From NCBI GenBank assembly GCA_021521415.1, contig JAIQDT010001942.1, positions 363,369 to 427,368 on the forward strand: a stretch of 64,000 nucleotides of DNA, written 5' to 3'. The notes under the pieces are model-generated. The model searched no databases. It worked only from the letters and a program-made list of their open reading frames with translations, and was not told the DNA's origin. Below are positions 11,902 to 24,329 of this stretch, in pieces. The position numbers were made by a program, and so were the translations under genes. Origin of the DNA: Bidens hawaiensis (Eukaryota > Streptophyta > Magnoliopsida > Asterales > Asteraceae). Numbering within the stretch: the first letter of the stretch is position 1; each line of letters starts with the position of its first letter.

Positions 11902-13903
11902 TATGTAAATTTGCAAATACTTAAAAAAAGTTGTCCTATTTAAAAATTAAAAGATCATCGAGCGCAAATATTTCAACTTAAATAAGTCATTCCCACTTTG
12001 ATTGAGTGGTAAGATTGTTAATGTGTGTAATATAAGGTAAATGATTCAAACTTGTATAATGCAATATTTTCAAACAAATAAAAAAAGCAACTTAAATAAA
12101 GATGAAATTATTCTATTGGTTTTAGTTTTGGTGGTAGAGGAATGACATATTTGTATTGGGATAACACATTTATTATAAGCATTTTTTGGTGACTTAAGTA
12201 TTTAACAAAATTTTAACTTTTATCTCCATCATTCCATTTTTATCTCTTTATTTATATAATAACCTATTAACATTACAACAGAATCCATAACAAATAATAG
12301 ATAGGTTGGGTTTGTAGTAGTCAACTAAGTTAAATGAATTTGCAGTTCAAAAAGAAAAAAATGACAATGAATTAAAAAAAATCCCTTAGAACTTCAATTA
12401 GGCTATGATACAATTCGAGCGAGCTTAAGTGGATTTGACATGCTACCCTTTTGAAACAGATTCAAGTGAGATACTTCACTATTTTTTATTATATGGCTAA
12501 GTATAAACAGTAACTTCATATTCTATATGAATTGCACATTATACGTTATGGCTACCTCAATAATGTTTCTTCTTTCTCTTGTGACCATTACATATGAGAA
12601 GGAGATGTAGTTTAACGTAAATTTATGTAACATGTGTTTTTATAGTTGGCATACATGACGCTATGCCATTTTATGAAATTTTCATAATTTTGTTCGAAGT
12701 TAACATGTGAACTTATACGTGTTAGAAATTGTTGTATGACTTTTTACAACATTTTTCAACATTGTTTTTAGATGTTTTTTACTCATTTTATCAACATAAC
12801 TTCTCATTTTATGTTTGTTAAAGATCAAAATACAAATTAAAACTTGATATAAGTGGCATGCTTTTATAACATCTTTTTAAGTAACCATAATAAAGTGGCA
12901 CATTATATATTTTGAGCTCGATTTTCTTAATGTCTCCAAGTTTGAGCTTATTTTTTATGTTCGAACTTGAGTTGAGACTCGTCTCAGACAAACTTGAGCC
13001 ATGTCCGAGTTTAGTTCAATTCAGTTCCTTGATAGAAGCTTAACATGTTTACAATAGCTACAAGCTTATATAAGATTAATGCTAATATTTCTTGATATAA
13101 TCTAATGAAAATAGGCTTCAATTGATGTTAAAAACATATACTAGAGGTTCAAGGGATGTATGTAATTACGAAAAAAAAAGTTTTTATGTTAATAATTTTG
13201 ATCATGCAATAATGAAGTCAAAAATTTGTTTCAAACTTATGTTTAAACATTATAGGTTCCTAATTGCATCAAATGTCACGCTAAAAAATATAGGATAAAC
13301 AACCAATTCACAGTTATTATCCGGTATATTTATTATAAGGGTTAATGAGATATAATTACTAATTTAACGCACTAAGTTTTGTAATTTGAATTGTGGTATA
13401 ATTGGAAGAATTGGTTTTGTAATTGCATATTTGATTGAGGTAGAACATGGGTTGTATGTGTAACATGTTATTGGTTTATAATTGCATACTTTGCTTGTAC
13501 ATTAATGCTTTATTAACTTGTACATTATAAACTACACATGGGTGCTAAAAAAATTTATATCAAAACGTTGATAAAAATAAGCGTGTCACAACGGTAAATT
13601 TGGTTTTTCTTAAAACATAATATATTAAAAGATATAGAAGAAATATATATTATAAATAAACTTGCCAAATAAATGGGTAAAGATAAGGGGGTTTATATGT
13701 AACTATTCTATAAAATTAACATAACTTGATTGAAGTAAAAGGACCATATTTGTAACTATATTATATTTGAATGAAATAATAACCGTTGATGAGGTTACAA
13801 AAGACAACACTACCCCTAAATTTCATAATCTTATGCATTGTGTGTTGTATAATTAGCAACAAATCTTATACCTTTTAAAATTTAAGAGGTCCTTCACTCC
13901 TTC

Positions 13904-13907
<4 letters not shown>
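11902..13907. other. 2 kb of AT-rich intergenic sequence
   Basis: No open coding region, clear inverted repeat or known element end was found. A sequence near 13880-13905 (GGTCCTTCACTCCTTCATTATA) resembles the one at 11870-11895. Both could be degraded Helitron 5' ends on the minus strand. Confidence 0.3.
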
Positions 13908-13955
<48 letters not shown>

Positions 13956-13958
<3 letters not shown>

Positions 13959-14645
13959 GGTGAGTTTTAGTGAAAACTCAATCTTAAAGAGAAAACTTAA
14001 AAACTCCTAAAAACTTTTAAAAAATTATTTTTAACTTTTTAAATTTTTTTTAAGTTTCTTTTTTTCCATTATTCTTATATGTTGTTATTGGTTCAAAAAA
14101 AAAACTTGTCGGTAACCTCATCGGTATAGAGCGCATGTGTAATAGTGTGCATTGCATATATGCAAAAGTGTTTGTATTGCATAGAATACAACACTATTGC
14201 ACATATTTGATACACACTATTGTATATATGCAATATAAGACTAATACACACATCGAATACACATTAGTACGTATGTGTAATACAACATTAACGCACATGT
14301 GCACCATATCGACTTTTATTTTATTATTATTATTTTTTTCATATAATACAACACTACTACACATATACAATACACAAATATTGAATATATGCAATAAAAC
14401 ACTATTAAACTCAAAAATACATAGTAATACACATGTGTAATACAACGGTATTGCACAGTAATACGTATGTGCATTACAGCGGTTTTTTTTATTTTTTTTT
14501 TATTTTTCGAGTGAAATATAAGAAAATATAAGAATAATGGCTAAAACAGAATTTTAAAAATATTTTTTTATTTTTAATTAAAAATAATTCTTTAGGAGTT
14601 TTTTAGTTTTCTCTCTAAAGGTGAGTTTTCTCTTGATACTCTCCC
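13956..14645. mobile_element. (TA)n-embedded element, family C
   Basis: A 690-bp block lies between (TA)n tracts (13905-13955 and 14646-14667). It starts GGGGGTGAGTTTTAGTG and ends GATACTCTCCC. The outer 50 bp form an imperfect inverted repeat (AGAGAAAACTTAAAAACTCC against AGAGAAAACTAAAAAACTCC). The interior is rich in ATACAC/GTGTAAT runs that create long chance reading frames on both strands. No protein domain is present. Confidence 0.65.
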
Positions 14646-14667
14646 TATATATATATATATATATATA

Positions 14668-15178
14668 GCCTAAACATACAATAATGTATGCATTACATTT
14701 AATTACGTATATTTGTATATTACACTACAATAAAATTGATTGTTAGTGATTACTAAAACAGTCACAAATACCCCTTTGCTTTCATTTGATAACCAATTAT
14801 TATTACCGTATACTGTGTACATTAAACTACTTATAATGAAACAATTACTTGAAATGAGGATTTACTCTAATTGATAACTCCTAGTAACTTTAGTTACAAA
14901 TGCTAGGAACAAATGCATATAGTCAAAGCCATTACAACTAAACATACGACTTGCTCATATTGTCAACGAGTCTAAATACTGGTGCCTGCTTGTGCAATAA
15001 CACCGCATTTTTTTTTTGAACAGTCAATAACACCGAAATAACGACAAGTAATTTCATCTAAATATCGTCAATACACAAATGATGTTAGTCACAATGTTAA
15101 AAAGTGAATCTTTCCGGATAATCCCACGTATTCCCATTCAAAACGAAGAGTCGTAGTGGTATTCGTTATTCAATTATC
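14668..15178. other. Intergenic stretch
   Basis: Nothing recognised. Confidence 0.35.
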
Positions 15179-15195
15179 GATTTACAATTAATAAT

Positions 15196-15476
15196 GAAAA
15201 TAGCGTTAAAAAATGACGAAAGGTTAATCAGGTATCATGTGGTGGCGTTGATAGCCGAAAGACAAGGCTGCATGCACCAATCGGCTTGGGTATCGATGGT
15301 TGAGTGTTATGTGCCTTACGTCCAAGGTTTGATGCAAAACCACTATTGAGCCGAGGGTCTCACTGGAAGCAGCCTCTCTATTTCTATGAGGTAGAGGTAA
15401 GGCTGTCTACATCTTACCCTCCTCAGACCCTACCATAGCTTTGCTATTTGTGGGATTTACTGAGTACGATGATGAT
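15196..15476 (+). mobile_element. SINE with 17-bp target duplication
   Basis: The block is flanked by the identical 17-mer GATTTACAATTAATAAT at 15179-15195 and 15477-15493. It ends in a short (GAT)n tail. The 3' part (GAGGTAGAGGTAAGGCTG, then CATCTTACCCTCCTCAGACC, then GGGATTTACTGAGTA) is a sequence type common at the 3' end of plant SINEs of the Au/TS kind. Its placement there is from memory of those families. Length is about 281 bp. I could not identify clear Pol III A and B boxes in the 5' half. Confidence 0.75.
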
Positions 15477-15541
15477 GATTTACAATTAATAATTTGAGGC
15501 TACTTTCCCTAGGTACCTACCGGTGAGTGGTGAGTCCACAC

Positions 15542-16566
15542 TAGGGGTGTTCACGGTTCGGTTCGAAACCGTGAAACCGTCCAAACTTGTTATTGGTTCG
15601 GTTTAACGGTTTTTTTCTTTAAGTTTCGGTCGGTTGGTTTCAATAATTTCAAACCGGAGCGAACGGTTTGGTTTACGGTTTATCTCGAAAACCAACCGGA
15701 CAAAACCGGACCGGACCGTATAATATACTTATATTTTTTTAATTTTATGTTATATATATATATATAGGAGATTTCAAATGAGAACCTCTTTGAGTTTTAA
15801 GAACTCGAAAGAACTCAGTGTAACGATTTTTTTTTCGATTTTTTTTACATACGCGTAATATATGTAAGTTACATACATGTAAAAAAATTACAGAATTTTT
15901 TACGCGCCGAGTCGACTTATTACACGTGTAACGAACGTAAAAATTAGTGTAATCACTTACAACTTTATTCTGTCTCCTACTTTGACTTTTTAGTCAGATT
16001 TAATCTCAACCACACAATCCAATCCATTTAATAAAATGTGTGGCTAAGAATTGAGTTTTTAAGTTCTTAAAACTCAACATAGTTCTCAAAATATCACTCC
16101 CCTATATATATATATAATATCAATATTTATGTTAAATATGAACTGATAGTGCAAATGAATATATAATAGGCATATTAAACTATTAACTAAACACTAACTG
16201 AAAAATGGTTGAGCTCAAATTCCAAATGCAGTAGCAAATTGCAATGAATTGGCCTTTAAGCTTTCTTCATTAAAGTATTAAACCTAAAATAATGATATAC
16301 TTTATGATCTCAGACTTAGAATCTCAAACCACTTATTCCACTGTATTTTCATATTTCTTGACAGATTGTGTTTAAACATGATTATGGACAAATAGTATTC
16401 ATATATAAACATTTTCAAATTATTCGCGACCCAAACCGGGAAACCAAACCGTTGGTTTAAGAGTTCAACGGTTTGATTTTTGTTTACAAGAATCAAAAAC
16501 CGTTACCAACGGTTTGGTTCACGGTTTAACTCAAAAACCGCGAAAACCGGACCGTGAACACCCCTA
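15542..16566. mobile_element. Non-autonomous hAT element 1
   Basis: Terminal inverted repeats are TAGGGGTGTTCACGG and CCGTGAACACCCCTA. The flanking 8-mers GTCCACAC (15534-15541) and GTCCATAC (16567-16574) differ at one base, as expected for an old hAT target duplication. Inside both ends are further inverted copies of AAACCG/CGGTTT motifs. No transposase is encoded. A family-A (TA)n element is nested at 15767-16102. Confidence 0.85.
15767..16102 (+). mobile_element. (TA)n-embedded MITE, family A copy 2, nested in hAT 1
   Basis: It starts GGAGATTTCAAATGAGAACC and ends CTCAAAATATCACTCCCC. It is 336 bp long, like copy 1, and lies between (TA)n runs at 15751-15766 and 16103-16116. It sits inside the hAT element, so it arrived later. 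Confidence 0.75.
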
Positions 16567-16574
16567 GTCCATAC

Positions 16575-16974
16575 ACATATATAGAAAGAGATTGCTCCCT
16601 TCCCGCTTCATGCTTTCTAGAATGACATGACGATGTATTTAATTGGATTGCAACTTGCTAAGAGGAATCATTGATCACTTGTTCCTTTAAATTTCTATTT
16701 TGCAATTTTTGACTATGACAATTCTAGCAGCATCTTCGACGGGACAAGTTGATAATATCTTACGTTATCCAAATTTTTGCCTCGTATACAACCATCATTC
16801 TCTCTTTTTTTTTCTTTTATGGACTGTACTCCTTTTTTATTCTCCTTTGCTCATACAAGTTGGCTTCTTCTCCAACGGACACTCTTTCTTTCACATTTTT
16901 CACCCATAACCCCAAAAATTATCGATTGTCTAATGTTTGTTTTCCCATTGATCTAGATTGCACTTTTTTTAGAA

Positions 16975-17008
<34 letters not shown>

Positions 17009-17088
17009 TGGCACAATTTTTAAGAACTAACGTGTAGTCCTATATATATATATATATAGGCATGTCTCATACATAGCTTATTTTAATG
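16575..17088. other. Intergenic stretch with microsatellites
   Basis: An (AAT)n tract lies at about 16976-17007 and a (TA)n tract at about 17041-17058. The two overlapping reading frames at 16700-16979 are low-complexity and not convincing genes. Confidence 0.4.
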
Positions 17089-17096
17089 GTTTGAAT

Positions 17097-18742
17097 TAGA
17101 GGTGCACAAAAATTGGTTCGGTTAATAACCGGACCGGTTAATAACCGGTTTTTTTCTGTCAAAACCCTAACCGGTCTAACCGGTTAGGACCGGTTTAGAA
17201 ACCGGTTAGAACCGGTTAATAAACCGGTTTTTTATTAACCGGTTTTTTTTATTAACCGGTTTTTTTTTTTTTTTAAATTTCGCGGTTTCAAATACGAATA
17301 TTTGTCTTTTATATTTTGTACTTAATGAAGACCATTATTTTTTCACAGTATAAACAAACCGGTAACTACAAGGCAAACCGGTAACTACAAGGCAAAACGG
17401 ACTGACCGAAGCCATTCTTTGCTTTCGTTGTTAGGGTTCTTTGCTTGGAAGATGAGTATGAGTGTGTGTTGGTGAATGTGTTTTCAACAAACCAAAGATT
17501 AAAAACACATAACTTTCATTTATAGTTTTTACATTAAAAATACAAACATTAAATCGTTATCGCATATTCGTAACTCAAAAATACAAACATTAAATCATTA
17601 ACACTAAAGAAATCTCTGCCAAGAACTGTTGTTCATGATTTAACTCAAAAATACAAACATTAAATCGTGAACTAGCAGATGCTCCTGTTGTTCCCAATCG
17701 CAGTTTGTTCATGATTTGCCTCCATGTTTGCTGTTTCTTTAACTAAATTAGAAAAATCCAAATCAACAAGTAAATAAGAGCACATATTAGGAAAAAGAAT
17801 GCTTAGACACGATTACATGAACAACTTGCTGTTTCTTACTCATGATTTGCCTCCATGTTTGCTGTTTCTTTAACTAATTTTCTTTGCCTCCATGGCTGCG
17901 AACTACTTCCCGCTTCGTCCTTCAAGGCCTTGCAAAAGCGCTGTTGTATATGCGCTTTTAAAGTGGAGTTTGCATCTTTGGCATAGAACTTCAAACAGTG
18001 CTTGCATCGAGCTTTTTGGTGATCGTTAGACAGTTCGCATAGGTCGAAATGTTGCCACACATCTTGGTTTCGTTTCGTGGGGATGATCCGAACGACCGTT
18101 ATGTCTGTGTTCGAGGCACTCATGTTAACGGATGAAGCAACACTTTGGGAGGCCATGATAATAAGAGCGTATAATCGAGTATGAAATAAACGAGTACGAG
18201 TATGAAATAAACGACTACGAAATAAGAGCGTATGGAGTGGTAATGTGGTATAATTGAGTGTGAGATAACAAAATAATCGCGTATGAAATAAACGTTTAGA
18301 GCTAGTAGAGTTGTATAATCGAGTGTGAGCTAACCTACCCAACCTAAACTATATATAGTTGTTTGTGGGGGTAAAATGTTAAAAAAACGGCTAGAAATCA
18401 AGAAAAAACGGGCAAAAAAGACCCAAACGGTCATATGGCCGTTTTATAACGGTCAAAAACCGGTTAACCTAAAAACCGGTTGGTTAACCGGTTTTTGACC
18501 GTTAACCGGTTAACCGTGTTTTTAGGTTAACCGGTTTTTTTAATAACCGGTTTTTAAATTTAACTGGTTTTTTTACTAACCGGTTCAATAACCGGTTTTT
18601 GTCCACGAATGAGTAACCGAAGTACTAACCGGCGGTTCAATAACCGGTCTAACCGGTTTTTTAATAACCGATTTTTCTATTAACCGGTTTTCGGTTAAAC
18701 CGACCAAACCGGTTCTATAACCGGTTTTTTTGTACACCTCTA
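17097..18742 (-). mobile_element. hAT element 2 with BED zinc-finger remnant
   Basis: Ends TAGAGGTGCACAAAAA and TTTTTGTACACCTCTA are inverted repeats. The flanking 8-mers are GTTTGAAT (17089-17096) and GTTTGGAT (18743-18750). Both subterminal regions (about 17115-17265 and 18460-18725) are packed with AACCGGTT-type repeats in mirrored orientation. A minus-strand BED-finger reading frame lies inside, but the catalytic part of a hAT transposase is absent. The phrase TTGCCTCCATGTTTGCTG is present twice, near 17716 and 17845, marking a short internal duplication of about 130 bp. Confidence 0.85.
17836..18156 (-). pseudogene. BED-type zinc finger, N-terminal part of a hAT transposase
   Basis: From ATG at 18156 the frame gives 106 aa. 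Residues of about 32-79 form a BED finger: DVWQHFDLCEL, then ARCKHC, then a conserved N..TLKAHIQQRFC. Cysteine and histidine ligands are present (C-x2-C, H, C). In hAT transposases this finger binds DNA at the element ends and is followed by a long catalytic domain with hAT dimerisation. Here the frame stops right after the finger (ends METANHE-like, in ANMEANHE), so the protein is truncated. An upstream in-frame extension to 18342 is repetitive (LFHTRL repeats) and probably not the true start. It could still act as a DNA-binding fragment if expressed. Confidence 0.7.
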
Positions 18743-18750
18743 GTTTGGAT

Positions 18751-20133
18751 TGTGTTGACAATAATTTCTTAAATAACAAGAAAAGAAAAACAAATAGATA
18801 AATTGGATTTTAATAAGCACATAATTTTATAGTTAACCGATAATAAATATGTAGCAACCTAAGAGTAATGGCTTATCAATCACTACCCTTATGTCTTGTC
18901 ATCATGCTATACTCTGTTTGCTTTACATGATTACTTGTTTTCTATATTAATATACATGTATGTTTCGGTTTAACTACATAATAAAACTAGAAAGTCATAG
19001 AAAAGATATCAAACAGACTTCAATTGAACTTAAACTAGCGATATTAAAACCATTTCGTCATCAAGGACAATTTGCTACAACTCACCAAAAGAGCATGCAC
19101 ACAAAATTAATATTGAATAACTCAAGATATATTATAGAGGAAATCATCACAAAACCCTATAACACATAGCTCGTGTTTAATTGATGAACCTTAACTTAGT
19201 TGCATCTCATGTGTTCTGTAATGTCTAATCATAACTCAGTTTATATTGACTAACACTAACTTGTCAGCCAAGATATTACCAATTATAATAACAATCAATC
19301 AAGAAACATATTGTAATTACAAAACATAACCAACAATGACCTACTTGGCAATATTGGTTCCTCAACTTCATCAACTTGTGACTTGGAATCTGAAATTACC
19401 AACACGTCGAACTCTACAATATTAGATTTTAAGTTCTCACTTTTTGATTTATAGCTTGTAAATTTTAGAATTTTTGTTTAGATCATTGTATATTTTTATT
19501 TACCATTGTACTTTTTGTTTGTATTAATCATTTTGTGATTTTTTCATTGTGTATTTTTTTTTACATTTTAATTGGGTTATATTTTACGATCTATTGTGTT
19601 TTCGTACCGTTCCTAGATTTAGGTGACCATGTAGGACTTATACGTACATCTATCAACCAACAAACATTTGATTTACTTGCGTATAAAAAGTTCTATAGCA
19701 TTAATTGACAGATCATTTATACAGAATTTCCTTTGACAAAAAGGTTTTTTTTTTTTTTTTGTTTTTTTTAATCCTTCTACACTTTTATTTGATTACTATC
19801 ATCTTTATTGTCGTTTTCATCTTGGGTGAACTTTTTCCCCACAAAATTCCAATAAACAACTCATCGCATCTTTCATGATGTTAAGATTGATTTGATTTGA
19901 TCTTTTCTATTATGATGCATAACCCTAATCAATTTATACCTAGCCACCAGGCCCATCACATCCATGGATAAGTCAGTATGTACAAAAGATGATTAACTAT
20001 GACAATAAAACGCATCACAAAATCAAAAGAAGAGACTAAAATTTGAAAATAAAGATGTGAGATGTTACTATCGTGATTTAGAAGAATATAATAGAAGAAA
20101 TGAAGAATATGCCATTTCCTCTTTGGAATAAAA
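18751..20133. other. AT-rich intergenic stretch
   Basis: No gene or bounded element was seen. The frame at 18960-19169 has no recognisable domain. Confidence 0.35.
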
Positions 20134-20930
20134 TGTTGGAAATTTTTTGAGTAATAATAATTATTAATATGTGTTAGTGATAAACTAATTATTAATTCGT
20201 CCTAAAAGTAGAGATGAATGTGATACCAATATTTTAAAGTGTCTAAAGTGTGCAGTTGAGAACTTGAGAATTGGTAAAAAGAGAAATGAGTTTGTCTCAT
20301 ATTGGTAAAATGCTTGAGCGCCTCCTTTGTGTAGCTAGTGTGTGACAAGTGTTATGGATGCTACCATGTGTCATGAATCCATGATGAGTCAGTAGCTAGG
20401 TGTTGCCTCCTAGTGGTCGGCACTCCATGTGCGGCCAAGTGTCATTGAATGTGGTAAGTCACGAGACACGTGTCGCCACCTGCTTAATCTTGCGCCAACT
20501 GTCGTGTGGGTAGCTCTGGACGTGACACGCGTCACATTGACTCATGACTAGGAAGTTTCTATAAATAGTAAGTCGAGGAGCTTATTTGGAGCACCGAGAA
20601 CCCGATTAGTCATGACCACATGCATACATGACCTAACCAATTCGTTTACCACCGACACAGAACCAAATGGGTTCCTGCCAATGATACGCTCTCTCAATTT
20701 CAACTCTCACTCAATCCCAAACTCGCATTACAAATATGGTTCAGGTGCTGGGTTAATCCCGACAGTACATAATGCTTCAGTTGTTGTACCCTGGGAAACA
20801 GACTGACTCGTGGAGGTACCCCGAAATCTGTTTTAAAGGACCTCTATTTAACAAAAATCCTCAGCTGCAACCGGAAACCACAATTTGTTCAGTCTTGTAG
20901 CTAGGAAGATACAGATGGCATCGGGTGATC
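20134..20930 (+). mobile_element. Possible LTR of a Copia-type retrotransposon
   Basis: It starts TGTTGGAAATTTTTTG, a common start for plant Copia LTRs. GC content rises from about 20310 and a TATA box (TATAAATA, 20560-20567) follows several ACGTGTC/ACGCGTC motifs. A leader-like region then runs to an ATG at about 20915 (MASGDQDKFTTRK) that soon hits a stop. No second LTR, 3' end or target duplication was found. The call is therefore weak. Confidence 0.3.
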
Positions 20931-22580
20931 AAGACAAATTCACCACGAGAAAGACCGCATATGAATACACGAATAGGGGGTGATGCTTAGGTATCGGTCA
21001 ACACGAGCCAGACAATGTGAGTGCGGTTCCGGTGCAGTTTCAACGTGATAATCAACTCGTCTCCGGGCCGGTTTCATCTCGTCAAAGAATTCGCCGTTTA
21101 AGCATAAGTTAACAACTTCGGTATGAATCAAGTCATAAGTATATGTTGTAATTCTTTATTATTTTGTTTAGATATGTATACGGTGTATGTACTACGGTTT
21201 CCCAAATATACCAAGAATTACATATTTGTTTGTTTTATCAATATGTTTTAATATAATCTTAACCCATGTCCTACAATTTTAAAACAGATTTTAAACTTTC
21301 AAAAAGGATATTGGGTTCATGTAAGTTTAAAATTATTAATTAGATTCTTAAAAATAAATGCTTTGGGAAAAGTTTTGTGTAGTACAATTGAGTAAGGAGT
21401 TTGTGATTAGAGTACAATACATAATCCAATTACCTGATACAAAACGAGTGATTTGGTTCAACCGTTTGGAAATGATTTTTGTAATCGTATATGCTCTAAC
21501 TATAGTGTTAGAAACGGTCTTGTAAAGTCGTGAGGTTTTAATAGTAAACCAATTTTCTGATTGTTTATGACTAAAATCAAGTTGAAATGGTTCATGAAAA
21601 ACCGTGCATTTTAAAACGATGTACAATGGTTTTTAGTAAACCATTCGTTCGTGCAAATTTTAATCGCTAACTTGCGTTAGATTGGGTTTAATTTATAATT
21701 AATACGCTCTTTGTAAACGTTTCATCTCATAGAATGCGGGTTAGAAGTTGATTATAAAATACTATGGACTAAACGACACGTTTCCTAACACGAGTGTTAG
21801 AAACAATTATTTTGTAAAATAATTTATAACAAGTCATCTAACCGTGTACTGGATGAGGTTTATTATGTAACCAAAAGGCCATGACGCCTGTATGAGAAAC
21901 CCATACTGGGTAAAAGAATAAGGTTCGTTTCCTAGGACACGGGCCGGGAATGATTCTTTTATGGTTTTCGCAAACACTCGTATTATATGTGGAAATATAA
22001 TCATAAACATTAGAACTAGGGTTAACTTCGGGGCAAACGAACGAGCCAACATGGCATCTTATGAGTGAGCTTATCTTAGCTCAAGCTTGGCTCATTTACA
22101 AACCAACTTCTATCTTTTATAAACGATCTAACTAAGTACAAGGTTTTTTTTATCAAGAGATGTATGAGTTTGCAAATACAAGGGAAGTCTGACGTGTCAT
22201 TTTATTTAACTTGTTATTAAAGGGTTTTGGTCTAGTGCTCCATTAGTGAGAGAAAAAAAGTATATCTAACTTTCATTTTAATATAGTTATTGCAAAAGCT
22301 AATTAGTTTGATCCGAATCAATACGCCAAGGAGAAAAAATGGAGCTAGCCTTTTATTTTATCTTTTGATATGCAAAGATTTTTGTCATTAAAGAAACTAA
22401 AAGTACAGACGTACCAATGAACCAACACTCTTTTAAGTGGACGAGCCATCTAGAAGATATACGTTTGGTAGACTGGTACTTGGATAAACATGAGGCGACC
22501 AAGACATGGCAAATATATATAAGAATTAAAATGCGGTTACTTTAAAACTGTATATTAATTTCATCCTTACATTTAATTAC
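20931..22580. other. Intergenic or decayed repeat sequence
   Basis: Only short frames without domains. The stretch may continue the retroelement to its left. Nothing definite. Confidence 0.3.
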
Positions 22581-22963
22581 AGTGACGGAGTCAGGAATTT
22601 TTTTCTATGGGTTCGGGATTTTTCGGTACTCGATTTTTTTTCCGGCGTTAAAGTTTTTGGGCATAATGGCAGTCATTCGGCCAAATAAATAAAGCACAAT
22701 ATCGCTATTATATCAAATTCCCAATATATCACAAAAATGACGACAAACTAGCTGAAGAAAACGGCATTGTTGTCTCTCTCTAAAATTCAAGTCTTTGTTT
22801 TTCGACGGGGAACGGTGAAATGTTTTCGAAGATTTCGTGATATTGGGTTCGCTCATTGAAAAAGAATATGTTCGCTCGTTAAATCATACCTATAAGTTAT
22901 ATATGAAACCGGAAAATAATCGGGTTCGGCCGAACCCGGTGTGGTGTATGTGGCTCCGCCATA
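22581..22963. mobile_element. Short TIR element (GGCGGAGCCA type)
   Basis: The left end reads AGTGACGGAGTCAGGAA. The right end, reversed, reads CATATGGCGGAGCCACAT. This end sequence is widespread in plant genomes in short elements. The mirrored stretch CGGGTTCGGCCGAACCCG lies near the right end. No clear target duplication was seen. It sits about 220 bp downstream of the MYB stop codon. Confidence 0.45.
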
Positions 22964-23179
22964 TGTGAATAAAATGGTTTTTACCGTTTTTGCTTTAAAT
23001 AAACTTTACAGTAACATCATTTCTATGTTTATATGATGATAAAAATATATTCAATATGATCTATTAATATAAAATAAATTAAAAGATCATATTTACATGT
23101 TAACTAGCTATCAGCCCTTCCGTAATTAGATCGAGTAGCGGATAGGAATTTGTCAAGCTCATTTTAGTTCCTGATCGAA

Positions 23180-24224
23180 TTACCATAATTCATCAATGTT
23201 CCAATATGTGTCGGCTGCCATGTCACCGTACCTTATCCCATCATTATCTGCCACCTGGAAGTTTAGGGTCGGCATGCCATCTGACCCGAAGTCCATCATG
23301 TCTAACTCATTTATACCCACATCATAGCAATCAATGCTTTGTAATGATGAGTTATAAAAGGTGGTATTATCCCTATAGTCATGTGACATTTCAGGTAACA
23401 TCTTGCCACAAGGATCTGATGCACAAATGCTTGAGCCGGAGTTGTTATACTCGTTATGGCTTGGTTGTGGTGGGGAGGATGATCCAAATAGGGTTTGTTC
23501 AGTTTGTGGATGTTTGTTTTCTATGGTTAGAGTAGAAGTGGTTGAATTTGATAACGATGATGATGAGGTTTGCTCTACTTTTTCAAGTAATCTTGGCATC
23601 CAAAATTGGTGCAGTGCTTCTACAAACCTCTTGCTACCCGAGTCGATCTTAAGGTGGCGAGCTTGTTTCTGTACCCTTGTTCTCCAATAGTTCTTGATCT
23701 CATTATCTGTTCTTCCAGGCAAATTGCGGGCAATTTTGGACCATCTACCATGTATTTAAATTAAGTACACAACACGGTTGTAACAAACTTATATATTAAC
23801 CTTTTGTATTACACAGTATAGGATTATATATACCTGTTGCCCCACTTGGAATGAAGTTGGAGAATCACGAGTTGTTCTTGTGGTGTGAGATTTCCACGCT
23901 TGGTGTCTGGTTTAAGATAATTCAGCCATCTTAACCTACAACTTTTGCCTGTTCTCTTCAATCCTGAAAAACTCAAATGTCAGAAACCAACAAAGACCCA
24001 AGATGAGGAAAACTATAACGTCTATGTTTCTAAGCACGATTGATGTGCACATATTGACAGTTACCTGCAGACTTTGCTAGCAAATTCCAATGGCCTTCCC
24101 CATGGCAGTTGATATAATGGATAAGAAGATTGTCCTCCTCAAGTGTCCATGCCCCTCTTTTAAGTTGATCAATCTCTTCTTCTCCATTGCAAGAATCATT
24201 AGCCATATTCTTGGTAGCCCTCAT
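23180..24224 (-). CDS. R2R3-MYB transcription factor, subgroup 20-like
   Basis: Three exons, 24224-24065, 23963-23834 and 23744-23180, join with GT-AG introns to give 284 aa. Repeat R2 spans about residues 22-71 (W26, W46, W66). R3 spans about 74-122, with W98 and W117 and the signature [13 protein letters not shown]. The intron positions are typical of plant R2R3-MYBs. Right after R3, [19 protein letters not shown] leads to FWMPRLLEK, the W-x-P-R-L motif of Arabidopsis subgroup 20 (MYB2, MYB62, MYB78, MYB108, MYB112, MYB116). That group acts in the nucleus in stress, hormone and phosphate responses. The C-terminus is Ser/Thr/Asn-rich and ends in an acidic YWNIDELW, a likely activation region. 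The bHLH-binding motif of R3 is absent. A second ATG at 24206 could also serve as start. The closest paralogue cannot be named. Confidence 0.92.
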
Positions 24225-24318
24225 ACTAGTTGTAAAGAAAGTAACCCAAGAGGGGATTAATATGAAAAGAGAAAAGTTTATAATGCTTAACGATGGGATG
24301 GTAGGAAACCAAGTGGGG

Positions 24319-24325
24319 ATTTATA
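24319..24325 (-). promoter_or_regulatory. TATA box of the MYB gene
   Basis: TATAAAT on the minus strand, about 95 bp upstream of the ATG at 24224. This leaves a short 5' UTR of roughly 65 bp. Confidence 0.55.
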
Positions 24326-24329
24326 CAAG

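Noticed and set aside
14135..14445. Overlapping frames on both strands in family C
   Set aside because: They arise from ATACAC-type repetition. Open frames on both strands at once argue against coding.
23206..23690. Plus-strand frames opposite the MYB third exon
   Set aside because: They are shadows of the MYB coding exon.
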